Shown: positions 26,329-35,202, counted from the stretch's first letter. The stretch is DNA of 47,790 nucleotides from Arcanobacterium haemolyticum (GCA_021532125.1 JADYUX010000011.1:1-47790), one strand, 5' to 3'. Notes: generated from the letters alone by a model not told the origin. Numbers and translations are program-made.

Positions 26329-27597
26329 GTGACACGATCTTCCTCGACCAGAGTATTCGGCGCGAGACTTGCTGGAACTCCCGTTTTTGATCCTATTGGC
26401 GACCGCGTCGGTTCGGTGTACGACATCGTCGTTCTCTTTCGTCATAAGGGAGATCCGCTTGCCGTGGGGCTCGTCGTCGAAGTAGTTGGCAGGCGCCGCG
26501 TTTTCCTTCCTCTCACTCGTGTCACATCGATCGCCAACGGCCAGGTCATTACGACGGGCCTCGTCAATATCCGGCGCTTCCAACAGCGTCCCGCCGAAAC
26601 TCTCGTCCTCGGGCAGCTACTCGAGCGCCACGTTGTGCTCACACAGACAGGTGAGCAGGCAACGGTCGTCGATGCAGCTATTGAGCAGGTCCGTGGCCGC
26701 GAGTGGCGCCTGACAACGCTTTTTGTGAGAACGGTCCGCGGCTCGGCTGGTGGCCAGCGCTCCCTCACGATAGCGGTCAGTGATGCTACCGGTTTGTCGG
26801 CTCCTGCTCAGAGCCAGGGAACTCGCGCGATTATGGCGCAGATCGGCACGCTGAAACCTGCCGACGTTGCAGATGTCATCCGTGACCTCCCGGCAGACCG
26901 TATGCAAGACGTAGCAAACGCCTTGACCGACGAACGCCTTGCTGACGTCCTTGAGGAGCTTGGCGACGAGGACCGTGTGGATATCTTGTCGGGGCTGGAT
27001 ATCGACCGTGCCGCCGACGTTCTCGATGCGATGCAACCTGACGACGCCGCCGACCTCGTGGCCGAGCTCCCCACCGAGCAGGCTGCTCTCCTCCTCGACA
27101 AGATGGAGCCCGACGAAGCTGAGGACGTGCGCCGTCTACTCTCCTACGACGAGCGTACTGCTGGTGGCCTCATGACCACCGAGCCGATCATCCTCCCGCC
27201 TGATGCCACGATTGCCCAGGCTCTCGCGTCGGCCAGCCGTGCGGACATCGCGCCGGCACTTGCCGCAATCATTTTTGTGTGCCGCCCACCCACGGAAACA
27301 CCGACCGGGCGCTATATCGGCGCAATTCACCTTCAACGAGCTTTACGCGAACCACCTTCTCTCATGATTGGATCGATTGTGGATGCCGACGTTGAGGCAG
27401 TGGAACCGAGTGACGGTATCGGTAAAGTGACGCGACTTCTCGCAACCTACAACCTTACGGCGATTCCGGTGGTGGACGAGGGTCTGCTTGTCGGTGCCGT
27501 ATCTGTCGACGACGTCCTCGATCACCTCCTGCCAGAGGATTGGCGCGACGCCGACGAAGAAGAAACCGACGAGGCAGTGGAGGCGCAGCATGTCTGA
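26329..27597 (+). CDS. PRC-barrel, MgtE N-domain and CBS-domain protein
   Basis: A 422-residue soluble protein. Two PRC-barrel-like segments occupy about residues 10-165 (VFDPIGDRVGSVYDIVV and a second copy), an MgtE_N helical superhelix lies at about 180-280 (repeats such as LADVLEELGDEDRVDILSGL), and a CBS pair at about 285-410 starts near TAGGLMTTEPI. It has the cytosolic regulatory modules of MgtE magnesium channels but no transmembrane domain. The start is GTG 26329 with GAAGGAGA upstream. It overlaps the DUF1003 gene by eight bases, and this pair next to mrp is conserved in Actinobacteria. Confidence 0.85.
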   Translation: MTRSSSTRVFGARLAGTPVFDPIGDRVGSVYDIVVLFRHKGDPLAVGLVVEVVGRRRVFLPLTRVTSIANGQVITTGLVNIRRFQQRPAETLVLGQLLERHVVLTQTGEQATVVDAAIEQVRGREWRLTTLFVRTVRGSAGGQRSLTIAVSDATGLSAPAQSQGTRAIMAQIGTLKPADVADVIRDLPADRMQDVANALTDERLADVLEELGDEDRVDILSGLDIDRAADVLDAMQPDDAADLVAELPTEQAALLLDKMEPDEAEDVRRLLSYDERTAGGLMTTEPIILPPDATIAQALASASRADIAPALAAIIFVCRPPTETPTGRYIGAIHLQRALREPPSLMIGSIVDADVEAVEPSDGIGKVTRLLATYNLTAIPVVDEGLLVGAVSVDDVLDHLLPEDWRDADEEETDEAVEAQHV

Positions 27598-28171
27598 TTT
27601 CGACAAGCCCGTTGAGCGCGCCCCACGCAGGCGCCGCCGCCCCTACCGTTTCGATTCGGATGCGGCGGGCCGTTTTGCCGAACGCATCGCGCGGTTTACC
27701 GGAACGGCAACCTTCCTCATCTACCTCACGATTTTCGTCGTGCTGTGGATGGGGTGGAACACTTTTGCTCCCGAACATCTACGTTTCGATTCGGCCGCGA
27801 TCGGCTTTACAGCACTGACCCTCGTGCTCTCACTTCAAGCCTCGTATTCGTCGCCCCTCATTCTGCTTGCCCAGAACCGCCAGGACGATCGCGACCGTGT
27901 GAACGCCGAGCAGGATCGTCAACGCGCCGAACGCAATCTCGCAGATACCGAGTATCTCGCCCGAGAGATCGCAGGATTGCGCATGGCTCTTGGCGAAGTT
28001 GCCACCCGCGACTATGTCCGCTCCGAACTCCGTGATGCCCTCGAAGCCTTCGACCGCGACCGCGAGGAACGCCTCGCTGAGCGCGACCAACGTATTCTTG
28101 AGCTTCAAGCGGAGCTCGACGAACTTCGTCGTGGCAGAGAAAATCCTGACGAGGAAGATGACCCCAGCTAG
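27590..28171 (+). CDS. DUF1003 family membrane protein
   Basis: A 193-residue protein: a basic N-terminus (ERAPRRRRRPYRFD), two hydrophobic segments (about 42-62 and 70-95) separated by the WNTFAPEHLRFD motif typical of DUF1003, and a long charged C-terminal coiled coil. Function unknown. ATG 27590 lies inside the end of the upstream gene, with GGAGG before it. The physical link suggests a membrane partner for the MgtE_N/CBS protein; this is inference. Confidence 0.87.
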   Translation: MSDFDKPVERAPRRRRRPYRFDSDAAGRFAERIARFTGTATFLIYLTIFVVLWMGWNTFAPEHLRFDSAAIGFTALTLVLSLQASYSSPLILLAQNRQDDRDRVNAEQDRQRAERNLADTEYLAREIAGLRMALGEVATRDYVRSELRDALEAFDRDREERLAERDQRILELQAELDELRRGRENPDEEDDPS

Positions 28172-28188
28172 TCGCTTCTGACCTCGCT

Positions 28189-28219
28189 GTGCGCGTGCAT
28201 GGAACTCGTGCACGCGCAC
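28189..28219 (+). terminator. Hairpin after DUF1003
   Basis: A perfect 11-base stem (GTGCGCGTGCA paired with TGCACGCGCAC) with a nine-base loop, 17 bases after the stop. No T run. Confidence 0.5.
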
Positions 28220-28292
28220 GCTTCATATCTGCACGCTTTCGCATACGGCTGAGAGGTTCTCCACGGAACAAGGTAGGCCGCCACCTGCCAGG

Positions 28293-28298
28293 TAGGAT
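28293..28298 (+). promoter_or_regulatory. -10 box of the leaderless mrp promoter
   Basis: TAGGAT, then seven bases, then ATG 28306; there is no ribosome binding site. Confidence 0.4.
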
Positions 28299-28305
28299 TG
28301 ACTGC

Positions 28306-29427
28306 ATGATTACCACCGCCGAGGTCGAACACGCACTCCAGAACGTTATAGATCCCGAAATTCGTCGCCCCATTACCGACCTCAACATGGTTGAGAATGT
28401 CACTGTTGCCGACGATGGCACCGTCACTGTTTCCATTCTTCTCACCACCGCAGGATGTCCCCTTCGCGATACGCTCACGCAGGACATCACGCGTGTTGTC
28501 GAGGCGCTTGATGGCGTGACCCGTGTCGAAGTCAAGATGGGCGCCATGAACGCTGAGCAGCGCGCAGCTCTCCAGACCAAACTCCGTGGCGGGGTCGCCC
28601 CGAAGAAAAACCCCTTCGCCCAGCCGGGTTCGCTCACGCGCGTCTACTCCATTACCTCCGGCAAAGGCGGGGTTGGTAAATCGTCCGTCTCCGCCAACCT
28701 TGCGGCCTCCCTCGCGAAGCAGGGGCTCAAGGTCGGGCTCGTTGATGCGGACATTTATGGCTTCTCGATCCCCCGCATGATGGGTGTCGATACTCCGCCC
28801 CAGCAGCTCAACGACATGATCATCCCGCCCGTAGCGCACGGCGTGAAGGTCATCTCCATCGGGATGTTCGTCGAAGATAACTCCCCCGTTGTGTGGCGTG
28901 GCCCGATGCTCCACCGCGCTCTCGAGCAGTTCTTCGCCGACGTGCACTGGGGCGACCTCGATGTGCTCCTCCTCGACCTTCCGCCAGGCACGGGCGATAT
29001 CGCTATCTCGGTAGCGCAGCTCATCCCGGATTCTGAAGTCATCGTTGTCACGACACCCCAGGCTGCGGCGGCCGAGGTTGCCGAACGCGCGGGCCAGATG
29101 GCGCAGCAGACCAACCAGCGCGTCGTGGGCGTCATCGAGAACATGTCGTACATGACGATGCCGGACGGCTCGCACAACCCGATTTTCGGATCAGGTGGCG
29201 GCGAGACTGTGGCGCGCCAGCTCTCCGATCTGCTCGGGTACGACGTTCCTCTCATGGGACAGATCCCCCTCGAAACACAGATCCGCGAAGGTGGGGATGC
29301 TGGCCTGCCGTGGTCGATTGATGAGGGTTCGTCTGAGGCCCAGGAGGAAATCCGCAGTATCGCCGAGACGCTCGGGCACCGAGCTCGCGGGCTCTCGGGC
29401 CGCGGCCTCGGCGTCACGCCACTCTAA
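28306..29427 (+). CDS. mrp: Mrp/ApbC family iron-sulfur cluster carrier ATPase
   Basis: A 373-residue protein. An N-terminal MIP18 (DUF59) domain at about 5-80 contains TTAGCPLRD. The P-loop is GKGGVGKS at 119-126, followed by VDADIYGFSIPRMMG and LLLDLPPGTGD. Mrp proteins carry iron-sulfur clusters to apoproteins. The CXXC pair found in many homologues after ENMSY is missing (here MTMPDGS), as in other actinobacterial Mrp proteins I recall. A strong terminator follows. Confidence 0.92.
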   Translation: MITTAEVEHALQNVIDPEIRRPITDLNMVENVTVADDGTVTVSILLTTAGCPLRDTLTQDITRVVEALDGVTRVEVKMGAMNAEQRAALQTKLRGGVAPKKNPFAQPGSLTRVYSITSGKGGVGKSSVSANLAASLAKQGLKVGLVDADIYGFSIPRMMGVDTPPQQLNDMIIPPVAHGVKVISIGMFVEDNSPVVWRGPMLHRALEQFFADVHWGDLDVLLLDLPPGTGDIAISVAQLIPDSEVIVVTTPQAAAAEVAERAGQMAQQTNQRVVGVIENMSYMTMPDGSHNPIFGSGGGETVARQLSDLLGYDVPLMGQIPLETQIREGGDAGLPWSIDEGSSEAQEEIRSIAETLGHRARGLSGRGLGVTPL

Positions 29428-29442
29428 GAAGTGCATCTCGCA

Positions 29443-29481
29443 GCGCGGGGGCAGGACGATTTTCTGCCCCCGCGCTTTTTT
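29443..29481 (+). terminator. Rho-independent terminator of mrp
   Basis: A 12-base GC-rich stem (GCGCGGGGGCAG paired with CTGCCCCCGCGC), nine-base loop and six T residues. Confidence 0.93.
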
Positions 29482-29627
29482 AGGCTGTTCTTTCCCTCCA
29501 GGCACGGCTCACGCGGCTCGTCGTCCGGAATCTCTCGCGCATGTAGTTATCTCCGATGTGCTTATCATTCGTCGTCCGGTATCTCTTTGGGTACGATATC
29601 TGAGTAGTATTTTTGGGAAGGGAACTC

Positions 29628-30257
29628 ATGGCAACTGACCACACGCAGGCGTGGGCGTACACCGAAGATCTCTACGAGGAGAGCCCCATCATTGCCAGTG
29701 CACGTCAAGTGGCACGTGAGTATGGAATCCCGGCGATTTCGGCAGCCACCGGAGCTTTTCTCCAGACGTTCGCCGCGGCTGCGCGAGTTCGCTCTGCTGT
29801 TGAGATCGGCACTGGAACTGGCGTTTCAGGCTTGTATCTCCTTGGCGCCTCTGTTGATTTGTCGCTTACCTCAATTGATGTCGAAGCTGAAGCGCAGATC
29901 ACGGCCCGCAACGCTTTCACGAAGATGGGTATTCGGTCGGGGCGCACGCGCCTTATTAATGGGCGAAGTGCCGATATTCTTCCACGCCTCGCGGCACGCT
30001 CGTATGATCTCGTTCTTATTGACGGCGATCCGCTTGAGGCTGCAGGGGATGCCCAAGAGGCACTCCGGATGCTCCGCCCTGGCGGTGCCATTATCCTTGC
30101 CCACGCTCTGATGGGTGGCCGGGTCGCTGATCCGGCTCGGCGAGAGGATGAGGTTGTAGCGATCCGGAATCTCGGCCGCGAGTTTCTCGAATCGGCTGAG
30201 ATGCGCACGTCAATTATTCCTGTGGGCGACGGCCTCCTTGTCGCCCTCCCCCGCTAA
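29628..30257 (+). CDS. O-methyltransferase, SAM-dependent
   Basis: A 209-residue class I methyltransferase of the O-methyltransferase 3 (catechol/caffeoyl-CoA-like) family. SAM-binding motif I is VEIGTGTGVSGLYLL, an acidic residue follows in LTSIDVEAE, and YDLVLIDGDP holds the conserved Asp. Substrate unknown. ATG 29628 follows an AAGGGA ribosome binding site. Homologues often sit near mrp in Actinobacteria. Confidence 0.87.
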   Translation: MATDHTQAWAYTEDLYEESPIIASARQVAREYGIPAISAATGAFLQTFAAAARVRSAVEIGTGTGVSGLYLLGASVDLSLTSIDVEAEAQITARNAFTKMGIRSGRTRLINGRSADILPRLAARSYDLVLIDGDPLEAAGDAQEALRMLRPGGAIILAHALMGGRVADPARREDEVVAIRNLGREFLESAEMRTSIIPVGDGLLVALPR

Positions 30258-30372
30258 GCGCACTCCTACCCGGCTCGCTTCGGCGGTGGGACCATCGCGC
30301 GGGTTTCAGCGGTGCCCACAGAAACGTGATGTTTTGCGGCGATTAGCTGGCGCGTACGTCTAGCGCGAGGTA

Positions 30373-30415
30373 ATTGCCGTAGCGAGGCAATGCCGGCGCG
30401 ACAGCACCGCGCCGG
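30373..30415. terminator. Two adjacent hairpins between convergent genes
   Basis: ATTGCC/GGCAAT (30373-30391) and CCGGCGCG/CGCGCCGG (30393-30415) stand back to back between the O-methyltransferase and DUF3117 genes. No T run on either strand; probable transcript ends. Confidence 0.4.
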
Positions 30416-30439
30416 AAAGCTGCGCGTTGCGCGGATTCG

Positions 30440-30607
30440 TCAGCGCTCTGCCGCTTCGAGGGCCTCTTTGAGAAGGGTTACTTCGTCATCCGACAATTCA
30501 AGGACGAGGCGCCCTCCGCCATCAACAGGAATGCGAACGACATTTCCGCGTCCCTCACGCTCAACTTCGAGTGGGCCATCGCCTGTGCGTGGTTTCATGG
30601 CTGCCAT
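30440..30607 (-). CDS. DUF3117 family protein
   Basis: A 55-residue actinobacterial protein, MAAMKPRTGDGPLEVE then a Gly/Arg-rich turn and LVLELSDDEVTLLKEAL, the family pattern. Function unknown. The ATG at 30605-30607 has AAGGAA eight bases upstream; a longer frame adds nine unlikely residues. A -10-like TAGAAT is present about 40 bases upstream. Confidence 0.88.
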   Translation of the reverse strand: MAAMKPRTGDGPLEVEREGRGNVVRIPVDGGGRLVLELSDDEVTLLKEALEAAER

Positions 30608-30770
30608 ACTGCGTTCCTTCCCATGTGCGAACACATGCCATTCTACCCGTCGACTAGCTTTCCCGCCTTGGGTTTAACAAGAAAGTTGTGCGGTGGTACG
30701 TGCAGATGGACGACGAACATCTACCCCGGCGTACGCTCATAGCTGCGCCCCAGCGCGCTCGTCGTCCAGG

Positions 30771-31556
30771 TTAAAAATCGCCGCGAAGCTGAGCGTCTTC
30801 TTCGTGACGTCGAGCTGTTGCCAAGCGGCGCAAGCCAGTACGTACGGCCTCTACTGCTTCGTCGACCGAATCGACAATCGTGAGTTTTTCAAGATCCTCG
30901 GGGTGAATCATTCCGGCTCCGGCAACCGGTCCGCTGATCCATTCGAGGAGTCCTGACCAATACTCACGCCCGTACAAAATGATGGGGAACGACGAAACTT
31001 TTCCTGTCTGGACGAGCGTGACGGCCTCGAACAGTTCGTCGAGCGTGCCAAATCCTCCAGGCATGACGACGAAGCCGAGGGAGTACTTGAGGAACATCGT
31101 TTTACGCACGAAGAAATACCGGAAGGAAATACCGATATTGACGTATTCGTTGATTCCTTCTTCGAAAGGCAGCTCGATTCCCAGGCCGACTGAGGTGCCT
31201 CCGGCGTCACGCGCGCCTTTATTTGCGGCCGCCATGATTCCCGGGCCGCCGCCCGTGATAATCGCGAAACCATCATCGACGAGCTTGCCGGCAATCTGTT
31301 CGGCCGCGGCATAGGACGGGTCCTCGGGGCTGGTGCGGGCCGACCCGAAAATGGAGATCGCGGGGCCGAGCTCGGTGAGAGCTCCGAAGCCTTCAACAAA
31401 TTCGGACTGGATACGCATGACTCGCCACGGATCTTGATGGAGCCATTCATGGGGCTGCTCCGAGGCGAGAAGTGCGGCGTCTGCCGTGCGGGCAGGGATG
31501 TGCTCGCCGCGTAAGAGCACTGGTCCGCGTTGGTGTGTTCGTTTCTTTGATGCCAT
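30771..31556 (-). CDS. LOG-family (TIGR00730) nucleotide 5'-monophosphate nucleosidase
   Basis: A 261-residue Rossmann-like enzyme. TGGGPGIM at 101-108 and PGGFGTLDE at 166-174 are the phosphate-binding and catalytic motifs of LOG proteins, which release the base from cytokinin riboside or other nucleoside 5'-monophosphates. The first 60 residues are an extra charged region with HEWLHQDPWRVMRIQ, common in the longer actinobacterial form. The substrate is unproven; a nucleotide-salvage link with the following genes is possible. Confidence 0.88.
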   Translation of the reverse strand: MASKKRTHQRGPVLLRGEHIPARTADAALLASEQPHEWLHQDPWRVMRIQSEFVEGFGALTELGPAISIFGSARTSPEDPSYAAAEQIAGKLVDDGFAIITGGGPGIMAAANKGARDAGGTSVGLGIELPFEEGINEYVNIGISFRYFFVRKTMFLKYSLGFVVMPGGFGTLDELFEAVTLVQTGKVSSFPIILYGREYWSGLLEWISGPVAGAGMIHPEDLEKLTIVDSVDEAVEAVRTGLRRLATARRHEEDAQLRGDF

Positions 31557-31889
31557 ATGTCTAGTTTCCCACGCTCAGAGCAACCATTCGGTAAATATCT
31601 GGTGTACGCGGCAGGTGCCAGGCAGGGCTTCGGCCTGTGGCGCTGTCGAGCTACTGGCATTGTGGAGCTGATCGACGAGGCGGCGTGGAGTGTGCTCGCT
31701 CTTAGCGCAAGCCTCGTTTCTCGGGGCACGCACGGATCAGGTACGACGAGGTACGACCTCCCTGAGTTCTTCGGCTGATTCCGGAGATGCGCGGCCTGAA
31801 AATTCTCGACATAGTAGCTCACCTGTAAAGCTACAATGAGGCGATATTATCCCTATCCTGCCAGCTATACATAGGGGGCCTAATAGCGG
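31557..31889. other. Divergent intergenic region
   Basis: About 330 bases between the LOG gene (minus) and punA (plus). A 73-codon plus-strand frame begins one base after the LOG start but has no recognisable family or ribosome binding site. A short direct repeat (AGGTACGACG / AGGTACGACC) lies at about 31739-31758. Otherwise it should hold the two divergent promoters. Confidence 0.5.
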
Positions 31890-31895
31890 TAGCGT
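31890..31895 (+). promoter_or_regulatory. -10 box of the leaderless punA promoter
   Basis: TAGCGT, then six bases, then ATG 31902; no ribosome binding site. Confidence 0.4.
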
Positions 31896-31901
31896 TGTGG
31901 T

Positions 31902-32717
31902 ATGGAGAAAACAGAAACACCGGCAGAGCTCGCCGCGCGAGCCGCTGCTGTGATTGCAGAGCGAACAGGTGTCGAGAAACACGACATTGCACTAACTCTC
32001 GGCTCAGGCTGGGGCGGGGCCGCCGAACTCATCGGTGAGCGCGTGGCCACAATCCCCGCTCAAGAAATCCCCGGGTTCGCCGCATCCGCAGTAGCAGGAC
32101 ATTCCGGTTCCATCAGCTCAATCCGCCTCGCCTCCGGGCACCATGCCCTCGTCCTCGGAGCACGCACCCACTACTACGAAGGCAAAGGCGTACGCGCTGT
32201 TGCTCACGGTATCCGCACCGCCGCGGCCACCGGAGCCCGCGTCGCTATCCTGACGAACGGCTGCGGATCAACCGTCACAGAATGGGGCCCCGGAACTGTC
32301 GTCCTTATCCGCGACCACCTTAACCTCACGGCAACATCGCCACTCGAAGGGGCCACCTTCGTCGACCTCACAGACGCCTACTCCCCTCGCCTGCGCGCCA
32401 TCGCCCACGAGATCGATCCTGACCTCCCCGAAGGCGTATACGCGCAGTTCCCCGGGCCTCACTACGAGACACCCGCCGAAGTGAAGATGGCACGCCTTCT
32501 TGGCGCCGACCTCGTCGGAATGTCAACAACCCTCGAAACTATCGCGGCACGCGAAGCCGGAATCGATGTCCTCGGCCTCTCGCTCGTGACAAACCACGCC
32601 GCTGGTTTCGCCCCCGGCAACCTTAATCACGCCGAAGTTTTGGAAGCAGGACGCGCCGCCGGGCCGCGTATTTCCAAGCTTCTCGCGCAGATTATTGCTC
32701 GGATCGATGAGGAGTGA
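31902..32717 (+). CDS. punA: Purine nucleoside phosphorylase (trimeric type)
   Basis: A 271-residue class I nucleoside phosphorylase that converts inosine or guanosine plus phosphate to base plus ribose 1-phosphate. It has GSGWG near 34 (phosphate loop), THYYEGK at 89-95, NGCGS at 119-123, GPHYETPAE at 185-193, GMSTTLE at 206-212 and the base-binding Asn in TNHAAG. It is followed two bases later by the phosphomutase gene, so base release and sugar phosphate use are co-expressed. Confidence 0.93.
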   Translation: MEKTETPAELAARAAAVIAERTGVEKHDIALTLGSGWGGAAELIGERVATIPAQEIPGFAASAVAGHSGSISSIRLASGHHALVLGARTHYYEGKGVRAVAHGIRTAAATGARVAILTNGCGSTVTEWGPGTVVLIRDHLNLTATSPLEGATFVDLTDAYSPRLRAIAHEIDPDLPEGVYAQFPGPHYETPAEVKMARLLGADLVGMSTTLETIAAREAGIDVLGLSLVTNHAAGFAPGNLNHAEVLEAGRAAGPRISKLLAQIIARIDEE

Positions 32718-32719
32718 AC

Positions 32720-34414
32720 ATGTATAACCGCACCGAAGTAGAAGAATGGATCTCTCACGATCCCTCCCAAGAAACACAAGACGAACTCAAGGTTCTTCTC
32801 GAAGCCGCTGAGAAGGGCGACGAAGCCGCCGCCATCGAACTTGCCGACCGTTTCTCCGGCCCGCTTACCTTTGGAACTGCCGGACTGCGTGGCGCGATGG
32901 CAGCCGGCCCGCACCGCATGAACCGCGCTGTCGTTCGTCGCGCAGCCGCCGGACTCGTCGCCTACCTCAAGGAAAAAGTTGGCGACGATGCCCTTCTCGT
33001 CGTCGGGAACGACGCACGCTATCACTCGCGTGAGTTTGCCGAAGACACCGCAGCTATCGCCCATGCCGCCGGTATCCGTGCACTTATCATGCCGCGCCAG
33101 CTTCCAACGCCCCTCCTTGCCTATGCTGTGCGCAAGCTCGGTGCGGACGCCGGCGTCATGGTCACGGCTTCGCACAATCCGGCAGCGGACAACGGCTACA
33201 AGGTCTACCTCGGTGGCCGGCTCACCGACGAATGGGGCACAGGCGTCCAGCTCGTCCCTCCGGCAGATGCAGAAATCGCAGCGAAGATCGCCGCTGCACC
33301 TGCCGCCGACGAGATTCCCCTCAAGGATGGCTACGGCTACATCGAAGAAGCAGTGATCGATTCCTACATCTCCGAGACCGCTGCCCTCGTCCCAGCCGAA
33401 TACTCACGCGACCTCAAGATCGTCTACACGGCCATGCACGGCGTGGGTGAGCCGATCTTCCGCCGCGTCATCGAAGCTGCCGGGTTCACCAACATCATCG
33501 AAGTCGAGGAGCAATGCTCCCCCGACCCGGACTTCCCCACCGTTCCCTTCCCCAACCCGGAAGAGGCGGGCGCACTCGACATGGCGAAAGCGCTTGCCGC
33601 GAAGGTCGATGCCGATATCGTCATCGCATCCGACCCTGATGCCGACCGCTGCTCCGCTGCCGTCCCGTTTGAGGGTGGTTGGCGCCAGCTCTCCGGCGAC
33701 GAAATCGGCTCCATCCTTGGCGAGTTCATGGCTAGCGCGGCCGTGCTCGAACCTGGCGAGCCAACCCTCGCCTCGTCGATCGTCTCGTCCAGGTTGCTCT
33801 CCCAGATCGCCGCGTCCCACGGGATCAACTACGCGTCCACGCTCACGGGCTTCAAGTGGATCGCCCGCGCACCGCACATCGCCTTCGGATACGAAGAGGC
33901 CATCGGCTTCTGCGTGAACCCCGGCGCTGTGCGCGACAAGGACGGTATCTCCGCCGGTATGCTTCTCGCATTCATCGCCGCGAAGCTTCGCGACGAAGGC
34001 TCCTCGCTCATCGGCGAGCTCGACCGCCTCTACGCCAAGCACGGCGTGTACCTGTCTGGGCCAGTGACTGTGCGTGTGGACGATCTCTCGATTATCCCCG
34101 CAACGATGGCGAAGGTCCGCAAGGAGCCACCGACGCAGCTCGCCGGTTCCCCCGTGACGAAGATCGTCGACCTCTCCGAAGGCAGCGACGATCTTCCTCC
34201 CACCGACGGCATCGCCTGGTGGACAGAAGCCAACGACCGCGTCATCATTCGCCCGTCCGGCACTGAGCCTAAGGTGAAGTGCTACCTCGAAGTGATCGTT
34301 CCTGTCGGCGGCGCGAACGGCGGGGATGGCATGAGCCTCGACGAAGCCAAGGTAGCTGCAGCTCAGCGCCTTGAGGCGTTCAAGGCCGATGTAGCTGAGG
34401 CTCTTAAGCTCTAA
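32720..34414 (+). CDS. Alpha-phosphohexomutase family enzyme, probable phosphopentomutase
   Basis: A 564-residue mutase annotated in many genomes as phosphomannomutase (pmmB/PGM2 type). FGTAGLRG lies at 51-58, the phosphorylated Ser is in TASHNP (Ser151), the metal loop is DPDADR and the sugar loop GYEEAIG, with a C-terminal phosphate loop RPSGTEPKVK. Because it is directly behind purine nucleoside phosphorylase and faces a deoA-deoC operon, interconversion of (deoxy)ribose 1- and 5-phosphate is the likely main job; this is inference. ATG 32720 has GAGGAG upstream; GTG 32714, overlapping the punA stop, is an alternative. Confidence 0.87.
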   Translation: MYNRTEVEEWISHDPSQETQDELKVLLEAAEKGDEAAAIELADRFSGPLTFGTAGLRGAMAAGPHRMNRAVVRRAAAGLVAYLKEKVGDDALLVVGNDARYHSREFAEDTAAIAHAAGIRALIMPRQLPTPLLAYAVRKLGADAGVMVTASHNPAADNGYKVYLGGRLTDEWGTGVQLVPPADAEIAAKIAAAPAADEIPLKDGYGYIEEAVIDSYISETAALVPAEYSRDLKIVYTAMHGVGEPIFRRVIEAAGFTNIIEVEEQCSPDPDFPTVPFPNPEEAGALDMAKALAAKVDADIVIASDPDADRCSAAVPFEGGWRQLSGDEIGSILGEFMASAAVLEPGEPTLASSIVSSRLLSQIAASHGINYASTLTGFKWIARAPHIAFGYEEAIGFCVNPGAVRDKDGISAGMLLAFIAAKLRDEGSSLIGELDRLYAKHGVYLSGPVTVRVDDLSIIPATMAKVRKEPPTQLAGSPVTKIVDLSEGSDDLPPTDGIAWWTEANDRVIIRPSGTEPKVKCYLEVIVPVGGANGGDGMSLDEAKVAAAQRLEAFKADVAEALKL

Positions 34415-34431
34415 AAGCTACGGCAGTTTGG

Positions 34432-34466
34432 AGGTGGCCAGTGCGTTACGCACTGGCCACCTTTTT
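34432..34466 (+). terminator. Rho-independent terminator after the phosphomutase gene
   Basis: A perfect 14-base stem (AGGTGGCCAGTGCG / CGCACTGGCCACCT), three-base loop and five T residues. Confidence 0.93.
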
Positions 34467-34490
34467 GTCGGCAAGGGTGTGCGAACATGC

Positions 34491-34525
34491 AAAAGGGAGG
34501 CGACGGCGCGCGGCCATCACCTCCC
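34491..34525 (-). terminator. Terminator after deoC
   Basis: Minus strand hairpin closed by GGGAGG (34520-34525) and CCTCCC (34495-34500), GC-rich interior, then TTTT at 34491-34494. It lies 18 bases past the deoC stop. Confidence 0.6.
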
Positions 34526-34542
34526 CTCTTTTCACACGCGTA

Positions 34543-35202
34543 TCACAGCGTGTCGAGCACCTTCTGTGTGCCGGAGAGTCCGAGGCGGGTTGCGCCGGCA
34601 TCCAGCAGCTCGGAGGCGAACTTGCCGTCGCGGATGCCGCCGGAGGCCTTGACTTCGAGCGCATCGCCCACGGTTTCCTTCATGAGCTTGACGGCGTGGA
34701 CCGACGCGCCACCTGCCGGGTGGAAGCCCGTGGAGGTCTTGACGAAGTCGGCGCCAGCCGCCTTCGATGCCTCGCACACGCCGACAATCTGCTCGTCGGT
34801 GAGCGCTGCAGATTCGATGATGACTTTGAGCACGGCGTGCGGGATTGCCTCACGCACAGCGCGCACGTCGGCCTCGACCTTGTCGAACTGGTTTGTCACA
34901 GCCCAGGCCAAGTTGATAACCATATCTACTTCGTCGGCACCCTGCGCCACTGATTCGGCGGCCTCGGCAGCCTTGATTTCGCTGCGGTGGGCTCCTGAGG
35001 GGAAGCCGCACACGACAGCGAGCTTGACGTCGCCGAGCTCGATGTCGTCGGCGAGCGGCAGCATCGAGGGCGAGACGCATACGGAGTAGGTGCCGAGTGC
35101 CTTGGCGTCCTCGATGAGGGCGCGAACGTCGGCGTCGGTAGCTTCGGGTTTGAGGAGGGTGTGGTCGACGAGCTTGACGACGTCTTCACGGGTGTATGTC
35201 AT
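34543..35202 (-). CDS. deoC: Deoxyribose-phosphate aldolase
   Basis: A 219-residue class I aldolase that splits 2-deoxyribose 5-phosphate to glyceraldehyde 3-phosphate and acetaldehyde. The Schiff-base Lys is K155 in DFVKTSTGF, with supporting D93 in DEVDMV and K185 in [15 protein letters not shown] ribosome binding site precedes ATG 35202. It is the last gene of the nucleoside cluster and completes deoxynucleoside breakdown. Confidence 0.96.
   Translation of the reverse strand: MTYTREDVVKLVDHTLLKPEATDADVRALIEDAKALGTYSVCVSPSMLPLADDIELGDVKLAVVCGFPSGAHRSEIKAAEAAESVAQGADEVDMVINLAWAVTNQFDKVEADVRAVREAIPHAVLKVIIESAALTDEQIVGVCEASKAAGADFVKTSTGFHPAGGASVHAVKLMKETVGDALEVKASGGIRDGKFASELLDAGATRLGLSGTQKVLDTL

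Noticed and set aside
31557-31778. Plus-strand open frame of 73 codons starting next to the LOG start
   Set aside because: No ribosome binding site or family; it occupies the divergent promoter region.
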